A stretch of DNA of 64,000 nt. It comes from Heterotrichella gracilis. Its lineage: Eukaryota > Sar > Xanthophyceae > Tribonematales > Xanthonemataceae. This document shows positions 12,401 to 23,396 of this stretch, in pieces. Numbering within the stretch: the stretch's first letter is position 1; every line of letters begins with the position of its first letter. The translations under genes and the position numbers were made by a program. The stretch covers positions 1-64,000 of the forward strand of contig JAULBX010020854.1 of NCBI GenBank assembly GCA_032358255.1, read 5' to 3'. Below the pieces are notes generated by a model. That model did no database searches. It saw nothing but the letters and a program-made list of their open reading frames with translations, and was not told where the DNA came from.

Positions 12401-14314
12401 TGTTGCTCTCCCCCCCTGGCTTGAGGTACATAGCGTCCTCCACCAGGCGCAGCGCCTCGCGGTAGCCGCCTCGGTCCTTGCTGCTGCTGGTGGCCTTGCT
12501 GCTGGTCTGAACGCACGAAGGAAGCAGGATGAATCATTGCTTCACTTTAAAGATGAGTTTATTTGCTTCATCACACAGGCGTGGGTGTGGCTCTTTGTAC
12601 ACATAGCGTGTGCAGTGCAGAGGATAATGGGTTCTGGTTGCCAGGGAGTGCACAAGGCCAGGCTGCTCTGTTGCTATTGCAGAACAAGAACATCCTTATT
12701 TGGAATCAGCAACTCAGCCAGCAACACTTACCCTGGCGTCGTAGTTGTCAGCGGGTCTGTCCTCCGCAACAAGTGGGGGTGGTGGAGGTGGAGGTGCAGG
12801 CGACTTGTGAGGCTTCTTGGCAGTCTGGTGCAGCGGGGGCCCTGGAGGGGATGGCCTGCCAACCTCGGGTGAGACGATGTGCAGCAGCTCATCGGGACCA
12901 GGCATGACAGACTGGGGCACACGCCCAGAAGCCACAGCCTGTACAACCAACAGCAGTGGCATTGATTTGTGGGTCATCCAGCTGGAAGTGATCTCAAAAT
13001 GGGCGGGACTTTCCTCCTTCTCTGTAGTGGCTGGAGGTATCACTGATAACTAATTTTTCTTGGAGCACGGGACCCACCTTTTCAAAAGCCCACAGCTGGG
13101 AGTCGTACATGTTCTTGATGAGGAACGACAGGTTGGTCATGGTCCTGCGGCCACACACACAGACGTGAGTGAACACGCTGAGGGGTCCAAACCTTCTCAG
13201 CACCTTTGTGGTACCACCCAATGACTAGAACGTCCATTTTGACAACCTGATTCCCATAGCAGTACCTTGGGGGATTGAACAGCCTCCCAATCTTGGCCCA
13301 GCCTTTTCTCTCTACAACCTGCATGCAGCCACTTCTGAGTAGTCAAAATAATGCCACACGGGTCAGTTCACAGGTAGCGCATGCGTAAGCAAGACCAGCC
13401 AGCTTCCCAGCTATAAGCCAGGCACCCTGTACAATGGTGGTTGGTCTACTTACCACTTCCCTGCTGCCCATAGTCATCACTGCCCTCCACAGGTGGTACA
13501 GGTCAACCTGGTTGGTCTTGCCCAAGGCACACTCCTGCACACAGACACCACGTTGACGGTGCTTGAAACGCACAACAGATTGAACGAGCTATGCTGCAAC
13601 CATCCATCCCATAGAAACCCTTTGTAAATTTCACATGTATAGAGAGATGAAGCTGTGCCTATGGCCATTGTCATCTCCTTGAACTGGAGCATTGCTTGGA
13701 ATCCCTGTGCACTGTGGGAGCACCATGCATGCATACCGCCCAACTCCATATCGATACCACTATGTCCACACCTCAATTGTGGGCTTGCCAAGACTATAAT
13801 TGAACTTCTGTAGCTCACTGAAAAAGTAGGTTCGCGAGTCGCTGGCCACAGCTGCAGTAGGAGTGCCTGTCACCTCCACCTCGTGCATAGGCCCCCCCAC
13901 AGACCTCTCCTGGTGCCCCGCAACAGAAGGCGCCTTGTGAGCTGCTGCTGCCTGGTGGGCTTTAGGGGACTCAGAAGATATACCCGTCACATCCACGTCG
14001 GTGTTCTGCTCTTCTGCTAACTCGGAACCTGTGCCTCGACCTCTGCTGCCCGAGGCAGCCTCCTGGCGCTGACTTGTTTCAGGCCCATAGTCGGGGTCAG
14101 CCTGGTGGTCGGGGCCAGTGGGGGATCGGGCATCGTAAACCTCCTCCTCATGTTGCAGCGCTTCCTCCTGTTCCGTGTGAACCCCATGGTTCCCTGTGCC
14201 CTGGGGTGAGCCGGACTGTGCTGGCCCCTGTGCATCCGAACCCACACCAGACGTGCCGCTGGTGCTGGGGCCCAACTGAGGTACATCGACTGGGTTGTGC
14301 TCTGTAGTGTCCAT
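9453..14314 (-). CDS. ARID DNA-binding protein with Tudor-like and C-terminal HSP20-like domains (plant ARID3/5/6 type)
   Basis: Thirteen exons on the minus strand (14314-13772, 13534-13454, 13318-13266, 13144-13078, 12938-12732, 12506-12356, 12156-12007, 11838-11669, 11334-11169, 10880-10660, 10440-10296, 10124-9943, 9731-9453) join in frame to 804 residues. Residues 1-160 are acidic and disordered. The ARID/BRIGHT domain spans about 163-250 (FFSELQKFNYSLGKP, NQVDLYHLWRAV, WAKIGRLFNPPR). About 440-490 form a Tudor-like barrel (LIGRCLLVYWPMDKCFYGG, then HVIRYDDGEEETLDL). The last ~90 residues are an alpha-crystallin/HSP20-like fold (FEVFALLPGIDIEDVHVKCY). In plants the ARID plus HSP20 proteins are nuclear chromatin factors, one of them (ARID5) linked to ISWI remodelling; that role here is inference. 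Long Pro/Ser/Gly-rich linkers separate the domains. The start is the first ATG of the open N-terminal exon. Confidence 0.82.
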
Positions 14315-14992
14315 CACATCTCAAACATTGCCCTTAATGCAGATGGCGTCGCTCAGCTGCTGCCGTGTGGACCCAACTTCGTTTGAACTTGTGAAGGTTT
14401 GGCGACCTTCCACACATGTACAGATGCCAGGGTCTGCTTCGCTCGATGCGACAGCTTTGAATAAGAAGATGGAACAGGCGTAACGTCAAAAAGCAGGTGG
14501 GTTGAGGCGTCTGTGGAGACCTTGTCACTACCACTCGGTCTCCGGTTGCAACCGGGTCTGGGTTGGACCGTTGCGACTTCCAAGAAAGCAAGGGAGAGTG
14601 GATACCGCACTGAAGCGAGGAAGTCGGGAGGTGGGCATGCATGCATTAATGCAGTTGGCCAGGTATTTTGTCAGGGTCCATTGGCATAAGCGGGTTCAAT
14701 GTGACTGTGGAAACTTATAGCATATGGCATACAGGGACCCAGTTCTGTTGCGCACGGTCCCAGTTCCAGTGCATGCAGATTAGCTATTGCACGTGCAGTT
14801 TATGCAGCGAGGCCAGTATTGACACTGCCACAGTGCTTGTTGCTCGTACTTGGTTGTGGTCACTTGTGAAGCCTCCAACCTTTGCACCCTGCACTGACCA
14901 GGCACGAGCACAGCCCAGGTACTGGGCACCCCTACCGGTGCCAGGCCTCAGGGGCCTGGGTGCGGGGCCACAATTGACTTTGAGAAAGCAAC
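14315..14992. other. Divergent promoter region between ARID gene and serine racemase
   Basis: No gene is recognised. The region should hold both 5' UTRs and promoters. It contains a TGCATGCA-type motif near its middle (14635). Confidence 0.6.
14635..14645. promoter_or_regulatory. TGCATGCA-type palindrome in a divergent promoter
   Basis: GCATGCATGCA sits about 320 bp upstream of the ARID start and about 350 bp upstream of the serine racemase start. It is one member of the recurring motif set. Confidence 0.35.
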
Positions 14993-17017
14993 ATGCAGCC
15001 TGGCAGTGTGGAGGAGTATGCAGTATGCCTGGAGGACGTCCAGGCTGCTGCGAGGCGCATTGCTCCCCACGCACAGACAACATCGGTAGGGGGAGCAGGC
15101 GGGTCGCCCATAGCGCTAGCATTGGCAGGTCAAGGCAGTGTTTTGAAAGATGCACTGGCTTTTGTGTCTGTCATGTGCGCATCAGTGCACACCAGTGCCA
15201 GCGCTGCCCCGCCAGCCAGTACAAATTGTTTCCCCTCTCTGCAGGTTATGACCTGCTCTACAATAGACCGCCTGGCTGGGCAGCAACTGTTCTTCAAATG
15301 CGAAATATTTCAAAAGGGGTGGGTTGAAATGAAAATTTGATCAGCCTATCAGACATGCATTTCTTTGCGCATGCCATTTTGCATAGGCTGCAGTTGCCCG
15401 TAGTGGTGCAGCAGTGGCCATCACCTCAATATGTCAAAATGTGCCACCTGCAGGGGGGCTTTCAAGTTCAGAGGTGCCTGCAATGCCGTCATGGCCCTGA
15501 GCGATGCTGAGGCTGCCAAGGGGGTGGTGGCGCACAGTTCGGGCAACCACGCGCAGGCGGTGGCGCTGGCGGCGCAGCTGCGGGGTGTACCTGCACACAT
15601 CGTGGTGCCGTCAACCACTCCGCAGTGCAAGGTGGATGCAGTGCGCAGCTATGGAGGTATGGGGGTCCGGAACCTGTGCATGTAGTAGGAGCCATGTCAT
15701 GTGTAAGCATGTGTGGATTGCTGGAGCGCACTGCACCATCCCCTGCACTCAGTGCCCATGCACTTCTCATCAGCACGCTGCACATGTATAATGCTTAGCC
15801 AGTGGCTATGGAGGGAGGGACGTACTTTTGGTATGGCCCCTCTGTCAATTTCCTGTTCCCTGGTGTCCCTTTGTGCAGAAGGACTGCATTCCCTTAATCT
15901 CCTGCCAATGAGAAATTGTTGTGTCAACCCCACACCATGCCGCCAACACTTCTACTGTAGCCACAAAGCTGAAACAACACGCGCTTATTCCCCATTGGCC
16001 ATGCAGGCCAGGTAGTGTTGTGTGAGCCCACCATGCAGGCCCGCGAGGCCACATGCGCCCAGCTGCAGGCACACACCGGTGCAGCGCTCATCCACCCATT
16101 CAACCACCCGCCGGTGATTGCGGGTCAGGGCACCATTGCGCTGGAGTTCCTGCAGCAGGTGCCCAGCCTGGATGCCATTGTGGTGCCGGTGTCTGGCGGG
16201 GGCATGATCTCGGGGATAGCGCTGGCGGCCAAGGCAGTCAAGCCTGACATAATAATTGTCGCCGCTGAACCAACAGGTGAGAAGGAAGTTGGCAGCCATT
16301 GATACTTTTGATTCAATTGGCCTGAATTGGCTGGCGCAATGCGTGGCTGCAGTTCTGCTGATGCCAAGACAGCAGGGAAGGAACAACCGTATACCACACC
16401 ATTGCCACCATCTATGACTACCACCAAGGGAGCTCCCTTGTATTGCAGGTCGTAATGATGCTGCCGATGCCTCCCAGTGCAAGGCTGCCGGCCGCATGGT
16501 GCCCTGTGCCAAGCCCGACACCATTGCCGATGGGCTGCAGGGAGCGCTGGGGTCCAACACGTGGCCGGTGGTGCGTGACCTGGTGGCGGGGGTGGTGCCG
16601 TTGGCAGAGGGGGAGATTGTGGCGGCCATGCGGCTGTGCTTTGAGAGGATGAAGGTAAGAGGGTGGCTGGCTGGCCTTGCTCTCCCCGTTCCACAAACGG
16701 CTCTCTGCTAAAGCGCATGATACAAAATTGGTGTGCAGTGGCACTGCGCTGGGGCACTGCGCAGTTTTATTTCTATTTTTGTTATAATAATTAGATATAT
16801 TTTACTTGCAGACATCATGCATTGCTGGCTGCAGGTTGTGGTTGAGCCCAGTGGTGCCGCAGGGCTGGCAGCCGTGCTATCCCCTGCATGGCGCTCACAC
16901 CCTGAGTGGAGCCGACTGCAGCGGGTGGGAGTGGTGCTGTGCGGGGGCAATGTGGACCTTGAGGCAACGGGGTTCTGGAAATACTGGGCTGGACGGGCAG
17001 AGCAGGACTGTCAATAA
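14993..17017 (+). CDS. Serine racemase (PLP-dependent, fold type II)
   Basis: Six exons (14993-15085, 15245-15318, 15454-15656, 16007-16276, 16449-16654, 16835-17017) give 342 residues, matching the ~340 of eukaryotic serine racemases. The PLP lysine is in [10 protein letters not shown], the phosphate/substrate loop is SSGNHAQA, the glycine-rich phosphate-binding loop is SGGGMISG, and LCGGN is near the C terminus. The stretch from AAEPTGRNDA through [17 protein letters not shown] and ERMK follows serine racemase rather than biosynthetic threonine dehydratase, which would also carry ACT regulatory domains that are absent here. The enzyme interconverts L- and D-serine and usually also dehydrates serine to pyruvate. 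No organellar presequence is seen, so a cytosolic enzyme is likely. Some dehydratase activity on threonine cannot be excluded from sequence. Confidence 0.9.
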
Positions 17018-17269
17018 TGCAATTGAATTTCCGCAGCTGCATCTATGTAGTTGAGCGCATGCATGCTGTCATCTGTGCACCATGGTGCACGCGGGCGCCT
17101 GCTTTCTTAATGATAGAAGTTTATTTTTCTTGAATATTGCATGATAGAAATCAATCTGACTTATTCCTCCTGCGCCACTTATCAAGTTGCCGATTGCAAC
17201 CAATTTTGTGCTACAAATCATAAAGACTTGACTGCAATGTCATCACGTGATATCATGTATTGAAACCGT

Positions 17270-17274
17270 TGTAA
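17270..17274 (+). terminator. Putative TGTAA poly(A) signal of serine racemase
   Basis: TGTAA lies 253 bp beyond the stop codon and faces the minus-strand signal of the FKBP gene. Confidence 0.35.
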
Positions 17275-17313
17275 ATGGCAATGTACACTGCCATGGCTGC
17301 AGATTTAATTAAA

Positions 17314-17318
17314 TTACA
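17314..17318 (-). terminator. Putative TGTAA poly(A) signal of the FKBP gene
   Basis: TTACA on the plus strand is TGTAA for the minus-strand gene. A second copy follows at 17320-17324. It is about 460 bp after the stop, so the assignment is weak. Confidence 0.25.
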
Positions 17319-17781
17319 ATTACATCGACGATCACAGCATCACAGCCAACTGTTGTGATGTTACATCACTGTCACAGCACGTGCTAAAGATGCCTGCCCA
17401 CTGCTCCACAAGTTTTGGAAGACGAAAGGCCGTTGGGGCAATCAACCGCCTTCGCCTTTCTGAGTGAGCAGAGTTTTATACGATTGCATGAGAAAAATGT
17501 AACTTCCTAAGTGCTTTTTGTGAGAAATCCAATGGCGTGGTGCCGGGAAATGCATGCCAAAAATGGTTGCACTAAAAGCCTATGGTCTTATCTTTTACTG
17601 TCAAAATCATAATCCATGGCAAGATCACTCGTGGGTTCTACCTGTCACAGTCAAGTCTGCAGTGACTGGACATGGCCATGCACTGTCAGTCCACAGCTAA
17701 ATTGGCGGCTGCTACATTGCTGTCAATGCTACTGCGTCACGCCTCACCCGTTCCCCCATCAATAAGGTGTGTGGATCCACC

Positions 17782-19342
17782 CTATTCCTCCTCGTCGTCC
17801 AGTTCGAGCCCTGGGATGTACAGCAGCTGCACGTCAAACACAACGGGCGACGCGGGGGGCACGCGTGGCCGCCCAGCTGCTGATGGCAGGCCCTTGGGGA
17901 AGGCCAGGTTGCCAGGGATGTACAGGCGCCGCACACCGCCAACCTGCGCAATAAGCGAGTGTCATTACGGCTGCCAGGGTGTACCATCGGCATGGGTGAA
18001 ATGATTACATCATTGTTTATTATTTGTGAAGCAGAAATGTTCGAACATCATGCCATACAGGTGCAGAATGCATTTCAGCGGTGTTGTGGCAGGACAGCAT
18101 TAGCAAGCTTCATGGCTGCAGGGCCCAGCAATCTCCCCTTCATCCTTGTGACCAACCCCCACCCCTGCATCCCCACCTTCATTGAGAGCACCCCCTCGTC
18201 CAGCCCTGGGATGACCTGCTCTGCCCCCACGCGGATGTCATACGGCTTGCCCTTCTTCAGGCTGTTGTCAATCACCTTGCCTTGAGGAGTCATGGCCACA
18301 TAGTGCACAACCACCTGCAGAGGTAGCGCGGGGTGGTTCAGCGGACAACACCATGCCCTAAACAGCCTCTAGACCAATTGTGCGTCAACAGCAAGGCGTT
18401 GCAGTGCTATCACTGAGGGCAAGATGGGCCCACTTCAGTCCCTTGACAGGAATATTGGCCTCACCCATCCCCTTGCTTGTACTGTCTGCCCCCACCTGGT
18501 ACCCGACAATTGGCGACGTCCCCTTGCCCACCACCACATCCTTGTACTGCAAGCCCGAGGGGGTGGTCTGCATCTCCATCTGGTCCAGGCGAGACACGCA
18601 TGATGCGTCGCACAGCATGATCTCCTCGTCATCCTCAAAGGCCTTGGCTGGCAGAGCACTGTCACGCGGCAAAGTATACTGTCAGCCTGGGTGTATCCTT
18701 AAGGTTTAATGCATTGTGCACAGCAACTGGGTGGTAGCAGTGCCATATGGCAACATGAAGCGCAGCGCACGGCACCATAGCAACAGGCATTTGCCTGGAC
18801 ACGCTTCCCACTTGTCAAGTGGCATGTCAGCCTGCCTACCTGGTCAGGGCTGTGCCTGCCACCAGTGCCGCCACTTGCTGCAGCACCTCGCGGCGACCGG
18901 TCTGGTGCCTCTCCTGGCTGCTGGTGCTGCTGGCATGGCACACAACCCTGCTGCCTGCAACCAGCACCAGAGCTCAGAAACAGGCGAGTGGAAGGCCTCG
19001 ACAACCACAGCAAGCAGACAATGCACCACCAGCACACCCAATTTTAACAAATAAATGCGGCCACAACCCGCAGGCTTACCATTGCGGGTGCTGCTCCGTG
19101 GTGTCTCAGACTGAGCCTGCACCAGGTGGTCACACGGTTGGCATGGTCACCACCATCCCACCTGCTCTGTGGCTGTGGCCATGGCTATGGTTGATGCAGG
19201 TGTGCTGGGCTAAGGCTGTACATCTGCTTTGGGCATGCACACGCCTAGCCAAAACGTTGTGCTCAGGATGCAATACACACACAGCGCTGCCGTTGTGGCT
19301 TACCTTGAAAGGCGTAGCGATGGCGCGGGTGGCTGTCAACAT
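17782..19342 (-). CDS. Thylakoid-lumen FKBP-type peptidyl-prolyl isomerase, FKBP16-3-like
   Basis: Six minus-strand exons (19342-19304, 19110-19080, 18954-18840, 18658-18496, 18314-18177, 17943-17782) join to 215 residues. The N-terminal ~50 residues are Ser/Thr/Arg-rich like a plastid transit peptide. A twin-arginine segment (TGRREVLQQVAALVAG) follows, and then an A-x-A lumenal cleavage site in LPAKA|FEDDEE. This bipartite signal predicts Tat import into the thylakoid lumen. The FKBP domain runs from about residue 90 (TTPSGLQYKDVVVGKG) through VVVHYVAMTPQGKVIDNS, EQVIPGLDEGVLSMKVGG and RRLYIPGNLAFPKG, and ends GLELDDEEE. The LAFPKGL and GRPRVPP signatures match plant FKBP16-3 (recalled, not searched). 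Several FK506-pocket aromatics differ from FKBP12, as is usual for lumenal FKBPs, so isomerase activity may be weak. Confidence 0.88.
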
Positions 19343-20351
19343 GGTGATGGTGATGCTGCACTGCTACCTGCTGGCCACCACACCACCCAGTGCTGAGTGG
19401 AGAGGGTATAGATTGGTGCACAATGCCATACCAATGGTGGGTAAGCACCTGTTAAGTAGTGAGCTGATCTATCAACTTTCAGGCACAGGAGCACAGGAGG
19501 TTGAGTTCACATGGCTTGCTGATGTGGGCACACGTGCGCAAGAACGCTCCGAGCGCATAGAAACGCGCAGCTTCGACTACAAACTTGGTTGCACCAAAAC
19601 AAAATAGCCAATGTGCTTTACAACATCCACAGGGACGGTATGTCCCTGCCCTTGTTCCGGCTATGTGCGGTGTGATGGGGCAATTGCATTCCTACTCAGG
19701 GACATGCCACCGGTCATAGTTGTGCTAGCAACATCCGAACACAGCACAAACACAACACCACTCAAACACTTCGTACAAAGGCTCAACTTCGTTTGCTTGC
19801 CCACCTGGCACTTCCGGATAGGTACGCTGCAGCCAGGATAGTGTGTGGCTAGCTCCTCGTGTGCAGTGTCGACAGTGCTCCTGACAGGCAGCTCCAACCC
19901 CCAGAGCCGACAACAGAAAGTTTCGGTAAGTTGGGTTTGGAAAGTGAGTTCTGTACAACGTCAACCAAGGAAGGAACAGGGATAGCTTGTTAAACACGCC
20001 CACGTCACTCCGCTGTTCGGGAGGGGACCAATATGCAAGCGAGAGCGGGGGTGTTGGGCTCTCGAATTTTGAACCTTGCAAGGGCAGCTGGAACTTCAAA
20101 ACATATTTGAGAAAAGTCGTCGCCCAAACTTGGGCCAAAGCTACCCGCAATACTCCGAACCTTGCGAAGGCTGCTCGCATTGCACGCCTGTTGTTGCCTT
20201 TGCAACGCCAGCTTCTCGCAAGGGGACGTCGTGTGTGTGCATGCATGCGCCCAGTTCAAGTGCTTGCTGTTACTCTGCTGCGTGTAGTCCAAACAGCGTG
20301 CTTCTATCAAACCTGATAACAGGACGCTGATTGGGTATACAAAGTGCTGGA
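19343..20351. other. Divergent region between FKBP and SANT-UBA genes
   Basis: No gene is supported. A 173-codon open frame exists on the minus strand (20246-19725), but it has no recognisable domain and no good context. A TGCATGCATGC motif lies 105 bp before the SANT-UBA start. Confidence 0.5.
20238..20248. promoter_or_regulatory. TGCATGCA-type palindrome upstream of the SANT-UBA gene
   Basis: TGCATGCATGC lies about 105 bp before the start codon and belongs to the recurring upstream motif set. Confidence 0.35.
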
Positions 20352-22722
20352 ATGGCGGAGAAGCGAGGACCCAAGCTCGGTGACTCTGCCTCCTTGTAAG
20401 TGCCCACCTGTTCAATAACAGACTGTTCAACAACACATGCCCACCACGGTCTGTCCCCCCACGTAACAGATGGAACTTCACGCCTTCCCCTGGGTGGTCG
20501 AAAGAGGAGGCGCAGATTCTGAAGTTCTGCCTAATGAAGTTTGGTGTCGGACGCTGGGTATCCATCCTCGAGACTGGACTGCTGCCTGGCAAACTCATCC
20601 AGCAGCTGAACGGCCAGACCCAAAGACTGCTCGGCCAGCAATCCCTTGCAGGTACTTGGTAGAAACCACGGCACACACACACATACCTTCTACACCAGGG
20701 ACCCTCACTGTGCCCCAATGACACTGAGGGTCTTCCTGGCAGGGGTTTTTGGGTGGTGTTTCACTTTACAGTGTTCTGTTGCTCACAAACGAGGGGCAGT
20801 TACTCTTGAGTACCTTAGTGACAAACGCTGGTGGTTTGCAGCTTACACTGGGCTACAAGTGGACATAGACAGGATCAGAACTGACAACGAGAAGAAGACA
20901 GATGTGGAGCGCAAGTCTGGGCTGATCATCTGGAGTGGACGTGAGTGGGCGCACATGCATATCCACCCTTCCTGGCCGTTGGGCATACTGACTCTCTGAG
21001 AGAAGTGCAGATGGGTATGAGACAGTGTCGCACCTAGCTTACCTGCACCCCCCTGTCTGCAGCCAACCCCACCAAGGCTATGAAGGAGCAGTGGCAGAAG
21101 GAAGCCAAGACAAAGTAAGGAAACCTCCTGGCAGCGTTCTTGCCCGCTGCTTGTTTTGATACCCTTTGCCCCAGTCATATCCTTCCCATTGCTGAACCCC
21201 ACGTGCCGCTGTCCAGCTATGGCCTGACCCCTGAGCAGCTGAAGGAGGTTGACGAGCAGCTAGAGGAGCTGGCAACTAACATACGCACTGTGGGGGGTGT
21301 GGGGACCAAGCCTGCAGCCGTGCGGATGCCGGTGATCAGCCTGATGGGTGAGATGACGATGCTGTTCTTGTGGGCTACAGCTTTGCTTTCAGTTCTACAC
21401 AACACGTTGCCCACACACTAAGCTCCCCCGCCACTCAAGCCACTCTGCCTTCAAACACACCCTCACCTCCCACTGCACGTTGGCCCATCCTCCTCCCCAC
21501 CTCCATATATGTCAGCCGCATATGCAGGCGAAGCACATATGAAGTGCAACCACGCGGCGCAATAAGCAGGCGCCAATCCACACACATTGTGCTTGACCCA
21601 CCACCAAGGTCCAATGCCCATGGTGGTGCAACTGCCTGACTGATAACCCCCCTCACCCTTCCCCTCCACGCAGACGCCGACCTGTCCACCCTCAGCCGCG
21701 ACCAGAAGCTGCAGCTGGTGAAGCGCCTGGCCAAGCGGGTGGAGCTGCTTAAGGTCAAGGTGGAGAAGGCAAAGGCGCCTGCAGGGGAGGGAAGCGCGCA
21801 GGCGGACCAGCTAGCGGCCAGGTAGGATTATAAGGGGTGTTTTGATGCGATTGTAGCTGTTGCCTGCATTCATGCATGAATTAAGGTTAGGCTGGGGCAT
21901 AGGGCTGCCAATTTGGATTGCAACCTGGCACATGAAATGCCAGTGGACTGGATGGCATCCATCCAGCTGTTGCAGAAACTGTGCGGTGGCAGATGCAAAG
22001 AGCTGAATGCAGCAGCACACACCAGAATTCCTTGCAAAAATACCCACCTCCAAATGCGCCTGCCTGTCCGCAGGGCTGGCGAGGCAGCAGAGCCTGCCGC
22101 TCCCCCGCACAGCAAGCCGGATGAGGCGCGGGTGCTGAATAACATCACCGCAACCGGCAACACCCCGCCTGCTGTGCCTGTGGTTCCCGCACCACCGAAG
22201 GGCAAGCGCGGGGGCAAGAGGGCCACCGCTGATGATGTTGACGGGTATGCTAGCAAGGGTCATGCATGGCGCAGCTTGGTGCTGCTTCAGCAACCAGCAA
22301 GTACATGGTCAATTCCCATTGGGCATCATGCCATCCTGCAAATCTTCTAGCAGTTGTGTCTTCAAAAATTTTGTTGGATTTTTTCCTGCTCCATGTTTGC
22401 AACTGTGATAGTGGCGCCAGCAGTGGCGCTCATTCTGGTGGCTCAAATGCACCTTCTTAAGCCACACGCTTGCTGGTACAGGGATACAAAGCCCAAGAAG
22501 GGGCGGGGCAAGGGCGCCAAGGCGAGTGGCTCAGGTGGCGGCAAGCGCAAGGGTGGGCCCGACCCTGACGATGGCGCAGGTGCTGAGGCGGCCGCCCTTG
22601 AGGCTGACATTGAGCAGCTCATGGCCATGGGCTTTTCCCGCAAGAAGGCCATGGACGCGCTACAAGAAGCCACAGGCAACCTGCAGGGCGCAATCGAATA
22701 CCTGGTGCTCACAACTGCTTGA
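20352..22722 (+). CDS. SANT/Myb-like protein with C-terminal UBA domain, function unknown
   Basis: Eight exons (20352-20395, 20470-20651, 20842-20940, 21063-21114, 21217-21347, 21674-21821, 22074-22244, 22482-22722) keep phase and give 355 residues. Residues about 16-75 form a Myb/SANT-like helix set (WSKEEAQILKFCLMKFG, GRWVSILETGLLPGK) followed by QTQRLLGQQSLA. A further conserved-looking block holds RKSGLIIWSG and a Lys/Glu-rich coiled stretch. The middle is basic and disordered with KGKRGGKRATADD and KPKKGRGKGAK. The last ~45 residues are a UBA domain (IEQLMAMGFSRKKAMDALQEATGNLQGAIEYL) with the MGF loop. A nuclear DNA- or chromatin-binding protein that also binds ubiquitin is the natural inference. 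The Myb-like part vaguely recalls the p1 DNA-binding subunit of protist MT-A70 adenine-methylase complexes, but I could not check this. Confidence 0.72.
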
Positions 22723-23396
22723 ACTCGTAGCAGTCATTCTTTGGGTGTTGGGACTTGTGTCACTGCAAGCACTGCTGTTTTTATAAAGGCACTGCACCAC
22801 ACCACAGGTTGGACGCGCTTTGTTTCCAACATCTGCCGTCTGCACCGCCGCTTCGTGTTGCCTGCTGTCCTGGTATACAGCTTATGATAGCATCGCCCAC
22901 GGTGTCTGCAAGGACCACACACCACACTCCAGATTTCTTTTAGTTTTTGATGGCTGTTCAATTAATGTGAGTGCTTTTTGTGGGAAATACAATTTGCCCA
23001 CCTTTGCCCACCTTTGCCACCTTTGCCACCTTGATCGACGTGAACTTCCCGCCCAAAACGTTGCCACCAACCTCTCGGATTGGGCTAGCTTTAAACTTGT
23101 AAAAGCAGCGTGATGCTCGTTATCAGGAAGTAATATAGTGAAGAGCAATCGACTGCCCTGCAGTGTGCACTCAGACAGTTTCGGGCCGCATGCATGCAGT
23201 ATAGCGGGTGCATTTCACAGGGAAGCATCTGAAACGGGACGCGCCCCAGCTGGCTTTCGCTCTATTGGGATTTTGAGGTGGCAGCTTTGCTCTGTGCCTG
23301 CCAAAACCCTCGGTTGTTGAAGTTTTTATCTCATAGCACACGTAGACCACTTGCACACAAGCCTCTGCAGCAAGGTTCGGCGAGTTGGGTCCAGCT
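22723..23396. other. Intergenic region between SANT-UBA and prolyl 4-hydroxylase genes
   Basis: No gene is recognised. There is a short direct repeat CCTTTGCCACCTTTGCC near 23015 and a TGCATGCA motif at 23188 ahead of the next gene. Confidence 0.6.
23188..23198. promoter_or_regulatory. TGCATGCA-type palindrome upstream of prolyl 4-hydroxylase
   Basis: GCATGCATGCA lies about 200 bp before the start codon; it is a member of the recurring set. Confidence 0.35.

Larger units (their letters stand above)
17018..17781. other. Convergent intergenic region between serine racemase and FKBP
   Basis: No gene is recognised. TGTAA-type signals for the two converging genes lie about 40 bp apart (17270 on plus, 17314 on minus). 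The remainder is AT-richer than the genes. Confidence 0.6.

Noticed and set aside
19725-20246. 173-codon open frame on the minus strand between FKBP and SANT-UBA
   Set aside because: No domain, no splice context and promoter-region location; judged a chance open frame, though a small unknown gene is not excluded.
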